NCBI GenBank assembly: GCA_946894095.1
Contig: OX335657.1
Span: forward strand, 7,626,001 to 7,690,000
Direction of reading: 5' to 3'
Length of the DNA stretch: 64,000 bases
Source of the DNA: Incurvaria masculella
Lineage: Eukaryota; Arthropoda; Insecta; Lepidoptera; Incurvariidae
Shown here: positions 46,452 through 57,935 of the stretch, piece after piece
Layout: each line of letters opens with the position of its first letter
Position numbering within the stretch: the stretch's first letter is position 1
Translations under genes and position numbers: made by a program
The notes under the pieces: model-generated
Database searches by the model: none
What the model was told of the DNA's origin: nothing
What the model saw: only the letters and a program-made list of their open reading frames with translations

Positions 46452-46732
46452 TTTTTAGCGTTCCGTACCTAAAGGGTGTCAACGGATCCCTATTACTAAG
46501 CCCCCGCTGTCCGCCCGTCCGTCCGTCCGTCCGTCCGTTTGTCACAGGGCTGTATCTCATGAACCGTAATAGGTAGATAGCTTAAATTTTCACAGAATAT
46601 GTATTTATAGTGCCGCTACAACAAATCGGTAAAATAAAAAAAGACATCCAAAAAACGTGATTTTACGTTGGATTTTACGATGGTACGGAACCCTTCGTGT
46701 GCGAGTCCAACTCGCACTTGGCCGATTTTTTT
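46452..46732 (+). repeat. TCCG-microsatellite repeat, copy i
   Basis: TTTTAGCGTTCCGTACC opening, CCGTCCGTCCGTCCGTCCG tract, and an ending of CGCACTTGGCCGATTTTTTT. Confidence 0.85.
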
Positions 46733-47285
46733 ACCCGATTTTCTTGCTGCGGTGGCACGGTTTTGGTTTCATTTAACCATATATTTTTCTCAGTGCACGG
46801 AAAAGAGAAATTATTACCAAACAATACTATACCAATCAGAATGAACATGTTCATAGCAAAACCACAAGAGGGTAATCGTCACGAGACCACCCCACGACAC
46901 GGCAGCAGCCAGCAGAGCGCTGCGGCCATGTCACGTGTGCTTCAGCCTAGCCGACGCGTTCATAATTAGCCACTCCGCCATTAGATGATGCGCTTTGCTG
47001 CATTCAAATTTGAATTTAATGCTTATTTCCTGGTTAAAGGTAAAGCAAATATACTTACGTTCACATAGTAGTACACTTAGCATAAAAATATAGCTTTCAC
47101 TAAATTCGTTTTATTGTTGTGTCCAGAAGAAGTCGTTTTAGTAAATTTGATATACATTTTATTTTCTCATTATTTTGCCCCGTAGCTTATTTGTTATCTT
47201 TTATTATTTCTCTTTCATAAGCGCTTTGTTTCAGTATTTTTTTTTAATTTTACCATTGATGGCCTACATCCCTTCAAGTGTTGTG
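46733..47285. other. intergenic, exon-like patch
   Basis: A strong acceptor-like ATTTTTCTCAG precedes 46795. The patch to 46967 is GC-rich near its end and open, finishing SRVLQPSRRVHN, but no motif or partner exon is recognisable. I do not call it a gene. Confidence 0.3.
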
Positions 47286-47289
47286 CCAT

Positions 47290-47510
47290 TCGAAAATCTC
47301 ATGAGATTCTCAAAGTGACTACCCGGGCCTTACACATATTAGAGGGCTACATTAAACTGGACGGAAAACACGGACAACAAGCCTGTTCCATAATTTTCAT
47401 TCGATATGCGGTATCGACCCAAGCAGGATCAACCTATCAAATGTACAGTAGGAAAGGAGAACCTACAGATTTACATGGGTTTAAAAACATAGTATAAATG
47501 CAAGAGACCC
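47290..47510 (-). repeat. SINE body, diverged, reverse orientation
   Basis: TACATTAAACTGGACGGAAA and the following body match other reverse copies, with many substitutions and a short insertion. The tail is largely missing. Confidence 0.55.
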
Positions 47511-48099
47511 CACCTAAAACCTATTTCCAGGGTCCAACACTTCAGCCCGGCTTGGGGTCGGGTGGCTGGTTTACCTGGCTAGCAACGTACTGCCATATTC
47601 AAAAATATTCAATTCGCATGTGTATTTTGTATGGTTACGACATTACCATTTACTCTTGAGTTTGAGCAACGGCGTACACTTTGCTAAATATATAGCAATT
47701 ACAATTATCATTAGCATAAGCTACTATACCAGCAAGTCCTGTGCTTCAGACATATTTGTTTCTGAATCATTTCAAAATCAACGATTCAATGTTAATGCTT
47801 CTATTTAAGCTCGGCTTATAAGCTTAACTTATCATCCGGAATAAACATGCAATCGCGGCCAATCACTCTTTTCTTATTATTGAAGAAAGAAAGATACATA
47901 TACCGAAAAATGTGCACCTCTTTCATCTTTGACAATAGACCATTAGGAGTCACCACAGATTACGGGGCACGCAATGGTCTGAAGTTGGTAGATTCAGCAA
48001 TAAATTTCATAGTCACCTACGAGCCGCCTACGTCGATCGGCGCGCATTTCCCAACCAAACAATGTGTGAAACATTAAAAATATTTACAAAGGTACATTT

Positions 48100-48275
48100 A
48101 ACATGGCATAATAGACGGAGAGCCCATGCGGCCGCCGCCGACGTCGTCAGCTGCCGGCACCGTGGTAAATCGATTTTCACATCACCGGTGCCTCAACGTG
48201 CCGCCACCGCCGCCGCTGCGCCGCCCGCCACCGCCACCGCCCCGTTGTCGCATTTGGACGTCTGTCTCATCTAAA
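48100..48275. other. GC-rich tract, CCGCC repeats
   Basis: GCGGCCGCCGCCGACGTCGT and CCGCCACCGCCGCCGCTGCG stand out in an AT-rich setting. A frame reads Ala-rich protein to LDVCLI but has no context. It may be a CpG island, an unlinked exon or a repeat. Confidence 0.3.
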
Positions 48276-48374
48276 AATATAAAAATCTCAGAGCTTTAAA
48301 ACATTGCAAAAGCTGTGAAAGGCCAACAAGAAATTATACTTCAGTGTTAACTCGATGCACTTTGTTTTAGAGAG

Positions 48375-48520
48375 CTGAACAACGGTTACTAATACCGCAC
48401 TATTTGCCATGACATAATCACACCGTAATACCGAAATAACCTGGTGCCGTGCGACCTTTTTTTTATGAGAACGGAGCTAGATCGAAAGCCTTGAGAGCTT
48501 TTAAATCCAATGCGATGTTT
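48375..48520 (-). repeat. SINE body and tail, highly diverged, reverse orientation
   Basis: Weak match to the SINE tail and body (GGTTACTAATACCGCACTAT; ACCTGGTGCCGTGCGACC). Among the oldest copies in the window. Confidence 0.45.
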
Positions 48521-48702
48521 TCAAGCTGGCCGAGCTTAACCATGAAAAGAGGACATTTTATTTTTTATACTTACATGCAGTATTTTTGTTATTTTGTACA
48601 GATTTGTAGAGATCCAGACCAAGCGGCAGGTATGTCTCGATCCATTGGAACCGAAAAACTAGAAACGTCAGCCAGAAATGAGAATGATAGTAGATAATAC
48701 GT

Positions 48703-48815
48703 AGACGACGACATCAAGTGCGTCGGCGGAAATCAGTACCGCTGAGGGCTAGGGTTGGAAGAAAATTGGACAGGCGTATGTCCAGCAGTGGAGCAAACAC
48801 GCAGACTGACCGACA
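48703..48815 (+). pseudogene. LINE ORF2 C-terminal scrap (RTE/CR1-like), decayed
   Basis: GACATCAAGTGCGTCGGCGG and GGCGTATGTCCAGCAGTGGA match the copy at 56200. A deletion has removed part of the GGCCGGGAGGACTGGAG block. Confidence 0.55.
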
Positions 48816-49304
48816 AGTAGTCTTTATAGCTGAAATCCGAAAAACACCTAAAAATTTTACTCACTTCGTTATTAGGATAGTAAAGAAGTGATTTATGCAT
48901 TAACATATTTTTTCAGTGACACCATTCGTATGCACCATCAAAACACACAAATTGGCACGTCACACACAATTCAACAGCAAGTGACTTGCGAACACGCCCG
49001 CACCAAAACCGCAAAGACCACACAGAGACAAGAACCGCGCCAAAGCTATCACCAGCTCGAATCGCTTAACCGTCACACGTATAATTGGTAGTGAGCCGTT
49101 CTATTTGTTTTAAGTTGGCCGTAACCGACGATTTAAATAAAAACTTCAAAGGGGAGCGAGAGCCCGAAGGAGCAATAATGATTGGTCTCGCTTTACCGGA
49201 AATAGTTTTGTGACGGTACTCATTATTGCTGGTCCTGGAAGCCGTTTTCGTGGCAGACTCGCCGGCGACACACTCACTACTTATATGTTTAACTCCTTCT
49301 GTCT

Positions 49305-49755
49305 ACACTGAAAAAAAATCGGGAAACTAACTGCAATTTTGAAGATAACCATCGTCACGCCATGTTAACATAGAGCCATCTAAGTGAATCGGTTACTCTA
49401 ACTGAGTGAACATATTTAGCTTTAAACATTAAATGTTACTGAATCTTTTAATTCTTTTTTAACTGTGTGCAATAACTATTTTCTCTTACTGTTTGCCTAA
49501 CTGTGTGAAAACTGTTTCTAGTGAACAGTATATTTGTATATTTAGTGAACAGGTACTGTCCAAGTCAGTTGCATGCCTAATTTGTACTCAGTCAACGTTC
49601 AATCAGTTAAAATAACTGTTAAATATTAACTGTTTTGGCTCACTAACAGATACTTACCATAATACATTAATAGTAATGAGAAATACTTTACCATACATAA
49701 CTGAATTTTAACTGCGACAAAGCATTAAATATTTGCACATTTTTTTTCTGTGTAC
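49305..49755. mobile_element. possible MITE with CTACACTGAAAAAAAA-type ends
   Basis: CTACACTGAAAAAAAAT at the left mirrors ATTTTTTTTCTGTGTACG at the right. The interior has repeated AACTGTGTG and AACTGTTT motifs and no coding frame. There is only one copy in the window, so the boundaries are weak. Confidence 0.4.
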
Positions 49756-49983
49756 GTCCATTTATATATTGTATATTTCAGTCGGATTAAAATGTATTCG
49801 TGAGTATGGTTATAGGCTATTTGACTTCACGCTACGACCCTTATGAGCCGAGCAAAAAGAAAAAAGTCGAATGAACCCTAGGCGAAAACGAAGTATTAGC
49901 GGTCGGGCAATGCGACGTTGTGGATCGTGGGCCGAGGGCGCATTTTATCAGGCTCCGCTCGGCTAATTGTTCAAGACGAAATT

Positions 49984-50014
49984 GACCCGAGCAGAGCCGG
50001 GAACCTTAGTTAGT
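49984..50014 (+). repeat. RTE-like 3'-end scrap
   Basis: ACCCGAGCAGAGCCGGGAAC followed by CTTAGTTAGTA. Same end block as at 10, 16, 26 and 33 kb. Confidence 0.45.
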
Positions 50015-50848
50015 ATAATTTTAACCGAAATCTTATTTTCGTACATATTTTCACTAGTCAACATTTACCTAAGTGATTCTTTTATGCGAAATAAATTACT
50101 AACTGGCAGAAAGCGTGGGGTACTAAACTTTTTATTTTAATTTCATATTTCATAATATAACTTCATAGTTGTTCATGTACTAATAGGATAATTATGTACC
50201 ATCCAAAACGATATTTTCGATCTAACGTTTAAATGTATAAGTACTGAAATATTTGTGCGAATACCGGCAATGGAACATCTAGGCGGAACATTCTCAGACG
50301 GCTGTCCTATATTTCATCATAGCCTGTATATAGCTATACCTACGTATAAAGTTATGTTCTGCTAACAACAATACTAAAGGCTCCCTGTTAATATTATACA
50401 TGGAAGGCGGCCTGCACCCCAGCATGCACCCGGGTGCACCGTGCACGAGGCAATGCGTGACGCATTGCGATTTTCACGCATCCATCCCGGCGCAGAGCGC
50501 CTTTGTGACAAAGGAAATTAACTAGTTACGTTTGTGATATAGGTACCGACTACATATCTTGGTAAGGTTGGAAGAAAAATAAGTATATCATATTGAATAA
50601 GATTTATTTTTATTACCACAGTTTATGTATTGCGAAAAATTCAGTACCTTTAGAAGCATATATTTCACTTTTCACTTATACTAATTCATATAAAAAAGAT
50701 ATATTAGCTGTTATACAATCTTGAAACTAATAGACTCATTTTAGGAGTTCTAGAAGACGGCTTACTCACGGTGTATCGATGATGTTGCACGATGTTTCGG
50801 ACCAATCTCAAATCATATACTGATAGACACGTTGGCAAACATGAAACT

Positions 50849-51142
50849 TTTTTAGGGTTCCGTACCCAAAGGGTGAAAACGGAACCCTATTACTAAGCCA
50901 CCGCTGTCCGTCCATCCGTCCGTCTGTCACAAGGCTGTATCTCGTGAACCGTAATAGGTAGACAGATGAAATATTCAGTGTGTGTATTTATTTTGCCGCT
51001 ATAGCAACAAATAGGTAAAATACAAAAATAATAAATATTGAAGGAAGGGCCCATACAAAAAACGTGTTTTGTGTTAAATTTTATACGATGGTACGGAACC
51101 CTTCGTGTACGACTTCGACTCGCACTTGGCCGGTTTTTTTTA
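50849..51142 (+). repeat. TCCG-microsatellite repeat, copy j
   Basis: GGGTTCCGTACCCAAAGGGT, CGTCCATCCGTCCGTCTG, TTTTGCCGCTATAGC and CGCACTTGGCCGGTTTTTTT in order. Confidence 0.88.
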
Positions 51143-52082
51143 ATAGAAAATTTTGAAAAAGAAAAAAAGAATGCCGGAAGACCTTACAGATCAATAATGA
51201 TGTATTTAAAAGTTATATCTCGAACTTGTAGTTATATCTCTTTTGTTTAAAAAAAATATGGGGGGAGTTTTGTTGAGCAGGTTTACAATATTATAGTTTT
51301 ACCTGAAGATATATATAACTGTAACATTAATATTTAGAATGGGCGTGCTAACTTTAATACGCGGATTATCCGCGGAATAAATCGGATGTTGTATGATCCG
51401 GAGATAAACCGCGTTTTACAGTTCAATGTAAAAGTCTTGACATTAGTATATTCATTTGACATATCTTAAGAATTGGTGATTGAAAGACAACTTTATATTC
51501 TGACCCTAGATTTGAAATGATCAAGCGACCGTTTGCCAATGAACGCGGCTATTGTTGTAAGTGCTGAATGAAAACTTCCATTTTGTGTCTGATGGAAGTT
51601 TTTTGTTACTTTTTAAATAATTTTCAGCAGATGTTTGCTGTTTGATTGATATGGTTTTTCTACTTTTTGTGGAACCGTGAAATCGCTTCCCGGCTTCTTA
51701 GGAGATTAAAGTACCTTGGATTACTTCTACGAATTATTTACTTGTAAGATTAGAAAATGTGTTACCTTAGATATGGCCATACAAATGACATTAATATTTC
51801 CTTACATAAGAACATAACTTTGACTTTAGTTCCTAATGATAATGGTGTGACTAGTTGGTAATGTGACATTTGTTAATACAATCCTTTCGTATTTTTTATT
51901 ATTTGGTGTTTAAAATAAAACCATTCTATTCTCAATTTTATTTCCTGTTTACCGTTCATTTAACGTAAATCATTGGTCTAGATCCGATGTTATCCCTAAG
52001 TAGTTGGGGTAAGTAAAGTGTAAGTAAACCGCAACCGGGTGAAGTTCTTGGCCAATAACCAAGAACTGACCTGTTCATTCTT
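51143..52082. other. intergenic, unassigned
   Basis: AT-rich and single copy as far as I can see; no gene or repeat supported. Confidence 0.45.
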
Positions 52083-52164
52083 TTTTTTTATGTGACTGGA
52101 CATGGATGGCTAATACCACAAGTTCTGTCATGGTATTAGCCCAACACTCCACATGGGAACTATA
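52083..52164 (-). repeat. SINE 3' end only, reverse orientation
   Basis: A tail identical in type to 52531-52906 (TTATGTGACTGGACATGG; GGTATTAGCCCAACACTCC) but cut off after about 80 bases, as expected of a 5'-truncated insertion. It lies about 370 bp from the full-length copy, so partial local duplication is an alternative. Confidence 0.75.
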
Positions 52165-52244
52165 TTCGGCATGAAATGTTGATATCTTGAATTATTTTTA
52201 ATTTAGTGTTTACCTGTGTTTTTCTCAAAATATACAAGAAAGAC

Positions 52245-52415
52245 TATTGTACATTTAGACAAAGTGGACGTGGGAACAATTTCCAGCTAAGTTTCTTGCC
52301 AGTTCTTCTTCGATGTGTTTTGTGAACTGGCAAATGATAAAATATTATACATTTGAGTAAAGTTTACTTACCTTTGGATGATAATTAAATAAATAACAAT
52401 TATTGATTATAATGT
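52245..52415 (+). repeat. LINE 3' end piece
   Basis: AAGTTTCTTGCCAGTTCTTC is the motif also seen at 16.2 kb, and the piece ends in TAATTAAATAAATAACAAT. No coding frame. Confidence 0.5.
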
Positions 52416-52530
52416 TCTGGTAATTTCGGCGTTATCGTTTCTATTGTGCTTATTCCGCAAATAAGAAATATTTTTTTTGTAATGCTTATAAAAAATATTT
52501 AAAGTGATATCCGTTTTCTAATGCAAGTTT

Positions 52531-52906
52531 TTTTTTATGTGACTGGACATGGATGGCTAATACCACAAGTTCTGTCATGGTATTAGCCCAACACACCACA
52601 TGGGAACTAGGTGCCATGCCAGGACCTTCCTTATATTGCACGGCTACATTGAACTGGATGGAAAACAAGGACAATTTTCATTGCCGCTTCGACCATCGTT
52701 CATCCAATGCGATGGTACCAACCCGGGCGGGATAAACCCTACCACCTAGTAAGTAAGGAAGGGGACCTACAGCTTAACGTGGAATCCGAACCACGGCCAG
52801 CCTCTCTCAACGGTCGAATGGTCACCCATCCAAGACCAGACCGGACCCAGCGTTGCTTAACTTCGGAGAGCGATCGCCGAAGTGTCGCGCCACTGGGCCA
52901 CTGATT
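52531..52906 (-). repeat. SINE with 5S-rRNA-like head, full length and young, reverse orientation
   Basis: Head, body and tail are near identical to 31187-31572. Peptides that the two copies would encode in the same frame are identical over 65 residues, and in another frame differ at one residue. The A-tail is at 52528-52537 (T-run). This pair is the best evidence for recent SINE activity here. Confidence 0.92.
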
Positions 52907-53655
52907 ATTGTATTTTGAAGCTCAATTTACTATAATTAGGGTGGGTTTTAATTTGTTCATTTCATAGTGTAACGAAGCAGACGTAGACAGATATAACCTA
53001 AAATCGAAAATGTTTCCGTTTTTTTTATTTTGAGGGGGTTACAGATACTGCGGTAGGTATATTTTACGAGTCATTCTACAAACGAAACCTACACTATAGT
53101 GCACAATGCATCGATAAAACTGTGTATTTTATATTGCTGCAGAGAATAACACATACCTTAGCAAAAAAAGTATAGAGAAGGCGTCGCATTATTATATTAT
53201 TGCCTTCTACCGTAATATTTAGTATTTTTCCTACCTCATCTAAATATAAGAATAAACAGTTGCATTTTTATGAGGAATATTTACAAAAAAAGACGAAATT
53301 GTAATTTTACAGAATCACCGAGTAAGGGTGAAAGTTTGAAAATAAAATAAAAATATAGAAGGCTAAAGCCTTCTCCATGCATTCTGAGCTGGTTCATTGG
53401 GCTCGCCTGATTACCAACAATGCACAATTCTTGTCCCATCACTCAGCATCGTTTAGAGATTTCGCTAACGTTTTATCTCAAAGCATATTTCGATACTTCT
53501 TACGCTCTGAAATATTTGCAAAGATTTTGATGGGCATCTGTGTTAGTTCTTGAAAGGCAAATATTTCACTGACACCATGAGCTTAATATTTCATGTTTTA
53601 AATAATAATCTGTAAGTAATACCTTTTACTTTTATGAAGAAACTGAAACAGTCGA
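52907..53655. other. intergenic, unassigned
   Basis: AT-rich, no repeat or gene supported. Confidence 0.45.
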
Positions 53656-53659
53656 GACT

Positions 53660-54090
53660 TATTTTTTAACCGACTTCAAATAAAGGAGGAGGTTATCAAT
53701 TCGTCTGTATGTTTTTTTTTTGTTTTTTTTTTTTATTGGACATTGTGTATAATGAATCAACGTACCACCAAAATTATTCTTATTATTTTAAATATATTTA
53801 AAAGAAAAAGAAGCGTCCTCTATAGCAGGCGTCATATTAGAGATTTGTTTTTCTTATGTTTCGAATTAGATAAGATTTTTTTCATGCACAAACCAAACCT
53901 ACCGCCACTACCTACGAATATATACCTATTAAACTTCTCAAACACCCAAAGGTCGGCTGGAAGAAATCTCTTCGAGGGATAAGCCCGCCTTTGCGCCCCA
54001 CTTATGTTGTTTTTGCACTATACTTTCTTTTGTAAATTGTTTTTTTTTTGTGGCGTAATAAAGAATTTTCAATCAATCAATCAATCAACC
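53660..54090 (+). mobile_element. dispersed repeat start plus LINE 3' end with (AATC)n tail
   Basis: It starts ACCGACTTCAAATAAAGGAG, which I know as the edge of a common lepidopteran repeat. Near 53950-54000 it reads GAAATCTCTTCGAGGGATAA, then GCCCGCC, and ends in AATAAAGAATTTTCAATCAA with further CAAT units (54069-54090), typical of non-LTR retroposons. The 79-codon frame in it is not a host gene. The two pieces may be separate insertions. Confidence 0.55.
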
Positions 54091-54115
54091 TGTAGATGTG
54101 GTTACATATTCAATA

Positions 54116-54200
54116 AATCAATCAATACAAGATAATCAGCACTTTAGTAATAAGCGCCCTTTAAGTATCTATTAGACATTATCAGCACTTGGTGAAATTA
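54116..54200 (+). repeat. dispersed repeat, copy 2
   Basis: Partner of 11336-11425 (CACTTTAGTAATAAGCGCCC; ATCAGCACTTGGTGAAA). Confidence 0.55.
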
Positions 54201-55079
54201 TTCTAAACAAACAAATATCATTTTTCTTTGCAGCCTATTTAATTTTGTTTTGGGCATGCCAAGTGAAGTCAGGCTACGTTTTAGGGTGCATCAAATCAGG
54301 TACGATTACTATAGTTTATATAGAAATATTGATTTCTGCAACCATCTGAAAATACGAATGCAATTTTAATCATAAAATACTTGTACTCTCAGTGGGCTTT
54401 CCGTTATATCGTGACCTATTACAATACAACTATTCGACAATTTGTGAAATCATATCCTGGCAACCAATCCTGTCGCGTTATAATGGTAAGTACCCCTATA
54501 TTATCTGCATTCGATTTGCGTCTCACATCTCTCAGAGTGTGATTTCAATTAGGTATTTTGTCACGAAGAGCCGTGGGTGGCAAGCCGTTCTGAGTGAAGA
54601 GATCATAAATTGTGAGGTTTAGAAAGGTAATTTGCTGGTCACGTTGTCTCGATTTGCGGAGCTTGTAGATAATCTATTCGACGTTATCTAAGTAGTGGAG
54701 GGCAAAATTGCTTTAGGTTAAGTTTTCAATCTTACAACATAAATGGGAAGGTAAATAAGTTTATTGATTAAAATAACTACAATAAAAATAGTGATAAGTA
54801 TGTAGAATGAATCGTAAATAAAAGAAATATTAATTAAAGAAAGTAATATGTCAAAATAACTACTTTAATGATATATACTGCATTTAAGTGTCCTTGCTTC
54901 ACGGTCGATTCTAAATAAGAAGCGACTGTGTGTAAAACTAGCATGGGTGGATGTGCTCTAAAAAGGTACTTACGTAAGCCAAATTCACCTAAACTCGAGC
55001 TACCACCCTCAGCGAGGCATCATACCAGCGAATTTGTGGACTATCGAAGAGTTATCCAGCTTGTTAAAATTACATTTGA
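54201..55079. other. intergenic, unassigned
   Basis: No supported gene. A 76-codon frame at 54392-54622 has no recognisable motif. Confidence 0.4.
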
Positions 55080-55165
55080 AGACTTCCAGGTTGTAAGTTT
55101 GAGGAAAGGCCTCCGCAGAAAGTTCTATATCCTGGCGATGCAGCAGGGAAACTATTCGTTCTAAA
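55080..55165 (+). pseudogene. LINE ORF2 C-terminal fragment (IAMQ.GN motif)
   Basis: GLRRKFYILAMQQGNYSF resembles the QRISIAxQRGNA end seen at 32451-32535. The upstream frame from 54928 is open but unrecognised. Confidence 0.4.
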
Positions 55166-56190
55166 AAGTCTAATATCAACCATTACGGCGCTAGGACTAG
55201 CCAACTACTCGCGCCATACAAATGCACTTTTTAACAAATGTAATAATATGTAGTGAAACGCTTCAGCAAATCCAAATAGAACTCCAGACTGATAATGGAT
55301 TGTTAATATTTTTTTATTCCATCATTTATTTAAATAATAATAAAAATAAAAAAAGTTGATTTTTCTCATTAGAAATCTGAAAGTCATTCGATTTCTAGAT
55401 ATAAGCAAAAACAGCATATATGCATAAACAAAAAATTCCATTTGCTTTTAGATTTCTACATTTAGTCAAAAAAGTTCGGAAATGGACACCGTTTCCGCAA
55501 TGTATTTTGTATAGAAAAAGGAAACATACATTAACAAAAATCATTCGATTCCTAGACAAGGAATCATATATTGTAAGGATGACACTTATAATCGTCAGAC
55601 TTAGTTAGTTTACTTGGGGTGCCTCGTCTAACTTTGCGATTTGGCTAGTACCAGGCCCTTAATCTTATTGTCCCCAGATAATGGTAGAATGGGAAGGAAT
55701 AAGGGATGCAAGTTCCACAGAGCGATGTCCATTATAGTACCTGTCGAACAGCTGAGCGACCATGGAAACCGTTACTCGTACGATAATCATGTTAGAAGGC
55801 CAATAAATATGATCTAAGATGCAAACGTAATGACTGTATACACTACCTCGATGACAACGTAACACATTTTACTCTAAGTCGAATGGTGATTTAAAGTAAC
55901 ATATTGTAATTCGAAAATATTCCGTGTGCAGCCAGTAGCGACATATATTGAATCTACAGGTGATAAAAGAAGCATCCAATGACGCTTAAGAGGATAATAT
56001 TTTAACAATTTACACAAAGGGCAAAGGGGAAATTGAATTGGGTATCAGAAGAGTTCGGTAGGCGGAGCGCGCGGAGGCGTGTGGTGATCCCGCCTACAGA
56101 CTACAAGAGTGTCACCAGAAAGTAGCAGATAGATCGACCTTAGAAAAATTGCTTATGACTTCTTAAATTTGTGAATGTTTCACGTATTAT
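55166..56190. other. intergenic, unassigned
   Basis: AT-rich, with no supported feature. Confidence 0.45.
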
Positions 56191-56194
56191 GGGT

Positions 56195-56320
56195 GGGAAG
56201 ACATCAAGTGCGTCGGCGGAAAGAAGTGGTTCCGTACCGCTGAGGGCCGGGAGGACTGGAGAAGGGTTGGAGAGGCGTATGTCCAGCAGTGGACGCAAAC
56301 ACGCTGACTGACTGGGTCTA
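56195..56320 (+). pseudogene. LINE ORF2 C-terminal scrap (RTE/CR1-like), best copy
   Basis: The frame reads WFRTAEGREDWRRVGEAYVQ then QWTQTR and stop, like the last residues of RTE/CR1-type endonuclease-reverse transcriptases. Partners are at 48703 and (reverse) 32765. No upstream ORF2 remains. Confidence 0.6.
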
Positions 56321-57085
56321 CATTTCAACCATTAAAACATAGGCTAAACCATTTTATTAGCTGTTCATTCATTAGCTCGTTGAGGCCACGACGATGAGCG
56401 ATCCTCTTATTCTCTGATCCCCCGGTTCCCGATCCTATACAAACATGTAGAATCTTAAATGAGAGGATGAATCTTAAAAATACTTTATTATTATTAATGC
56501 ATTCATGGACAATGTCTTAGTATTGTCGCCAGATATTCCTGGCGATTAATAATTATTGTCAAAAAGGTCTATTTCATAAATAGTCTGATGAAAAATTTTA
56601 GTCTGTCACTCGCGACATCTTGAAAGGAAAAAAATATTTTTCTTCACGAGTACTTTTTTTATTAATTCCTTATTATTATTAGCTTCTTTATTAATTGAAT
56701 ATAAATTAAGTCAAGAGATCCAGGTGTTTCATTCCGATTACCAGAGCTCCGCCCCCAAGTTAAAGGTAATTTCACCACATTGGTGGAGGCGCCGGCGACT
56801 TGAAAATAAATATGCACCAACATATAGTGCTCTAAAAATAATGCACACCTGAACACTTCTAAAATTTGTATAGCTAAACATTGGTTTTATATAGTGTCAA
56901 TGGGTCGGGAGCATCTGTAACCACCGAACGTGCGTAAAACAGTAGAATTTTAAGAAGTCATGGAATTTAAATTCCTCGATTCATGTCTAGTCGACCATTT
57001 TCCCGGACGAGATTTCATACTAAGCCTGTGGCCTGTAAGCTGTGGCCTGTGGGTCTTTCCGGCTCTATAGAAGAATGCATTCCCA
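56321..57085. other. intergenic, unassigned
   Basis: No feature supported. A frame starting at 56983 leads into the LINE fragment but is out of phase with it. Confidence 0.4.
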
Positions 57086-57453
57086 TTGCTATTCCACAAG
57101 TCCGGAATGACCTTCGGAATCAAGGTTCAATGGTACTTCCTTCTAGACTCGATACGGCATCGGACCGTGCGTCTCGTAAATGATCCCGACGTATCTCTGA
57201 ATTTGGAGACCCTCCAACTCCGAAGGTATGTAGGGTATTCCTCTTTGTTCTATCGATTTTACCATGGAGAATGCTCGTCGGAGCTGCATAACGTTGTTCC
57301 TCCGTCACCTTTCTACATTCGCTCAAAGCGGGACAGGAAGAAAATGCATAACTTCACAGGCGCCATTCCAAAATTAAGAACCCACCGATCCTCTAGATCC
57401 TTTATCTATAGGGTCGGAAAACAATGGAATTAACTCCATTCCGAGGTATTTTC
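57086..57453 (+). pseudogene. LINE ORF2 C-terminal domain, Jockey/CR1-like, 115-codon open fragment
   Basis: The frame reads LETLQLRRYVGYSSLFYRFY, then HGECSSELHNVVPPS and, near its end, RSFIYRVGKQWN. These match the usual end of Jockey/CR1-type ORF2 (hydrophobic block, YHGECSxEL, and WNxLP). The reverse transcriptase and endonuclease parts are missing. A TTAA MITE begins at the exact point where the fragment ends (57454). A decayed relative is at 40430-40650. Confidence 0.7.
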
Positions 57454-57830
57454 CTTAAGAACGGCCCGTAAGCTATGCTCGCCATACAAACGTAATTTAC
57501 TAATCATTTGGAAACCGCTATTCCAATTAAATTGATATTTAATATCTAATATCAGGTAACAAATATCTGTGTCTGCATGCTTTTGTTTTTTTGAAAAATC
57601 CAAACCGAATGAAATAAATGCAAAAAGAAAATCTTCATACGAATTTTGTTTTCTCTGTGGTTTGACCCAGAATACATTTACCGAAAAAACAAAGGCATGC
57701 AGACACAGATATTTGTAGCCTAATATTAGATACAAAATATCAAGTAAGTTGGAACAGTGGTTTTCAAATCATTAGTAAACTACGTTTGTATGGGAGGCGA
57801 AATTTTCAGGTGCTTACGGGCCGACCTTAA
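57454..57830. mobile_element. TTAA-flanked foldback MITE, TTAAG(A/G)(A/T)CGGCCCGTAAGC type
   Basis: The left end TTAAGAACGGCCCGTAAGC and the right end GCTTACGGGCCGACCTTAA are inverted. The arms continue inward for over 100 bases: GCCATACAAACGTAATTTAC pairs with GTAAACTACGTTTGTATGG, and GTGTCTGCATGC with GCATGCAGACAC. TTAA lies at both borders. There is no transposase; the minus-strand 101-codon frame is an artefact of the arms. Confidence 0.85.
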
Positions 57831-57837
57831 AGTACAA

Positions 57838-57935
57838 ACATGGTGTGAAGAAGCACCTAGCCGGCCGGCATGGTTTTCACAGCCCCATGTAAGTTCGAAA
57901 TCTCAAGGGCGTCGTCAGGTCGCGTACACCATATA
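57838..57935 (+). repeat. small GC-rich repeat scrap
   Basis: TGTGAAGAAGCACCTAGCCG, then GGCGTCGTCAGG, matches the reverse complement of 3140-3236. Part of a larger unknown family. Confidence 0.5.
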
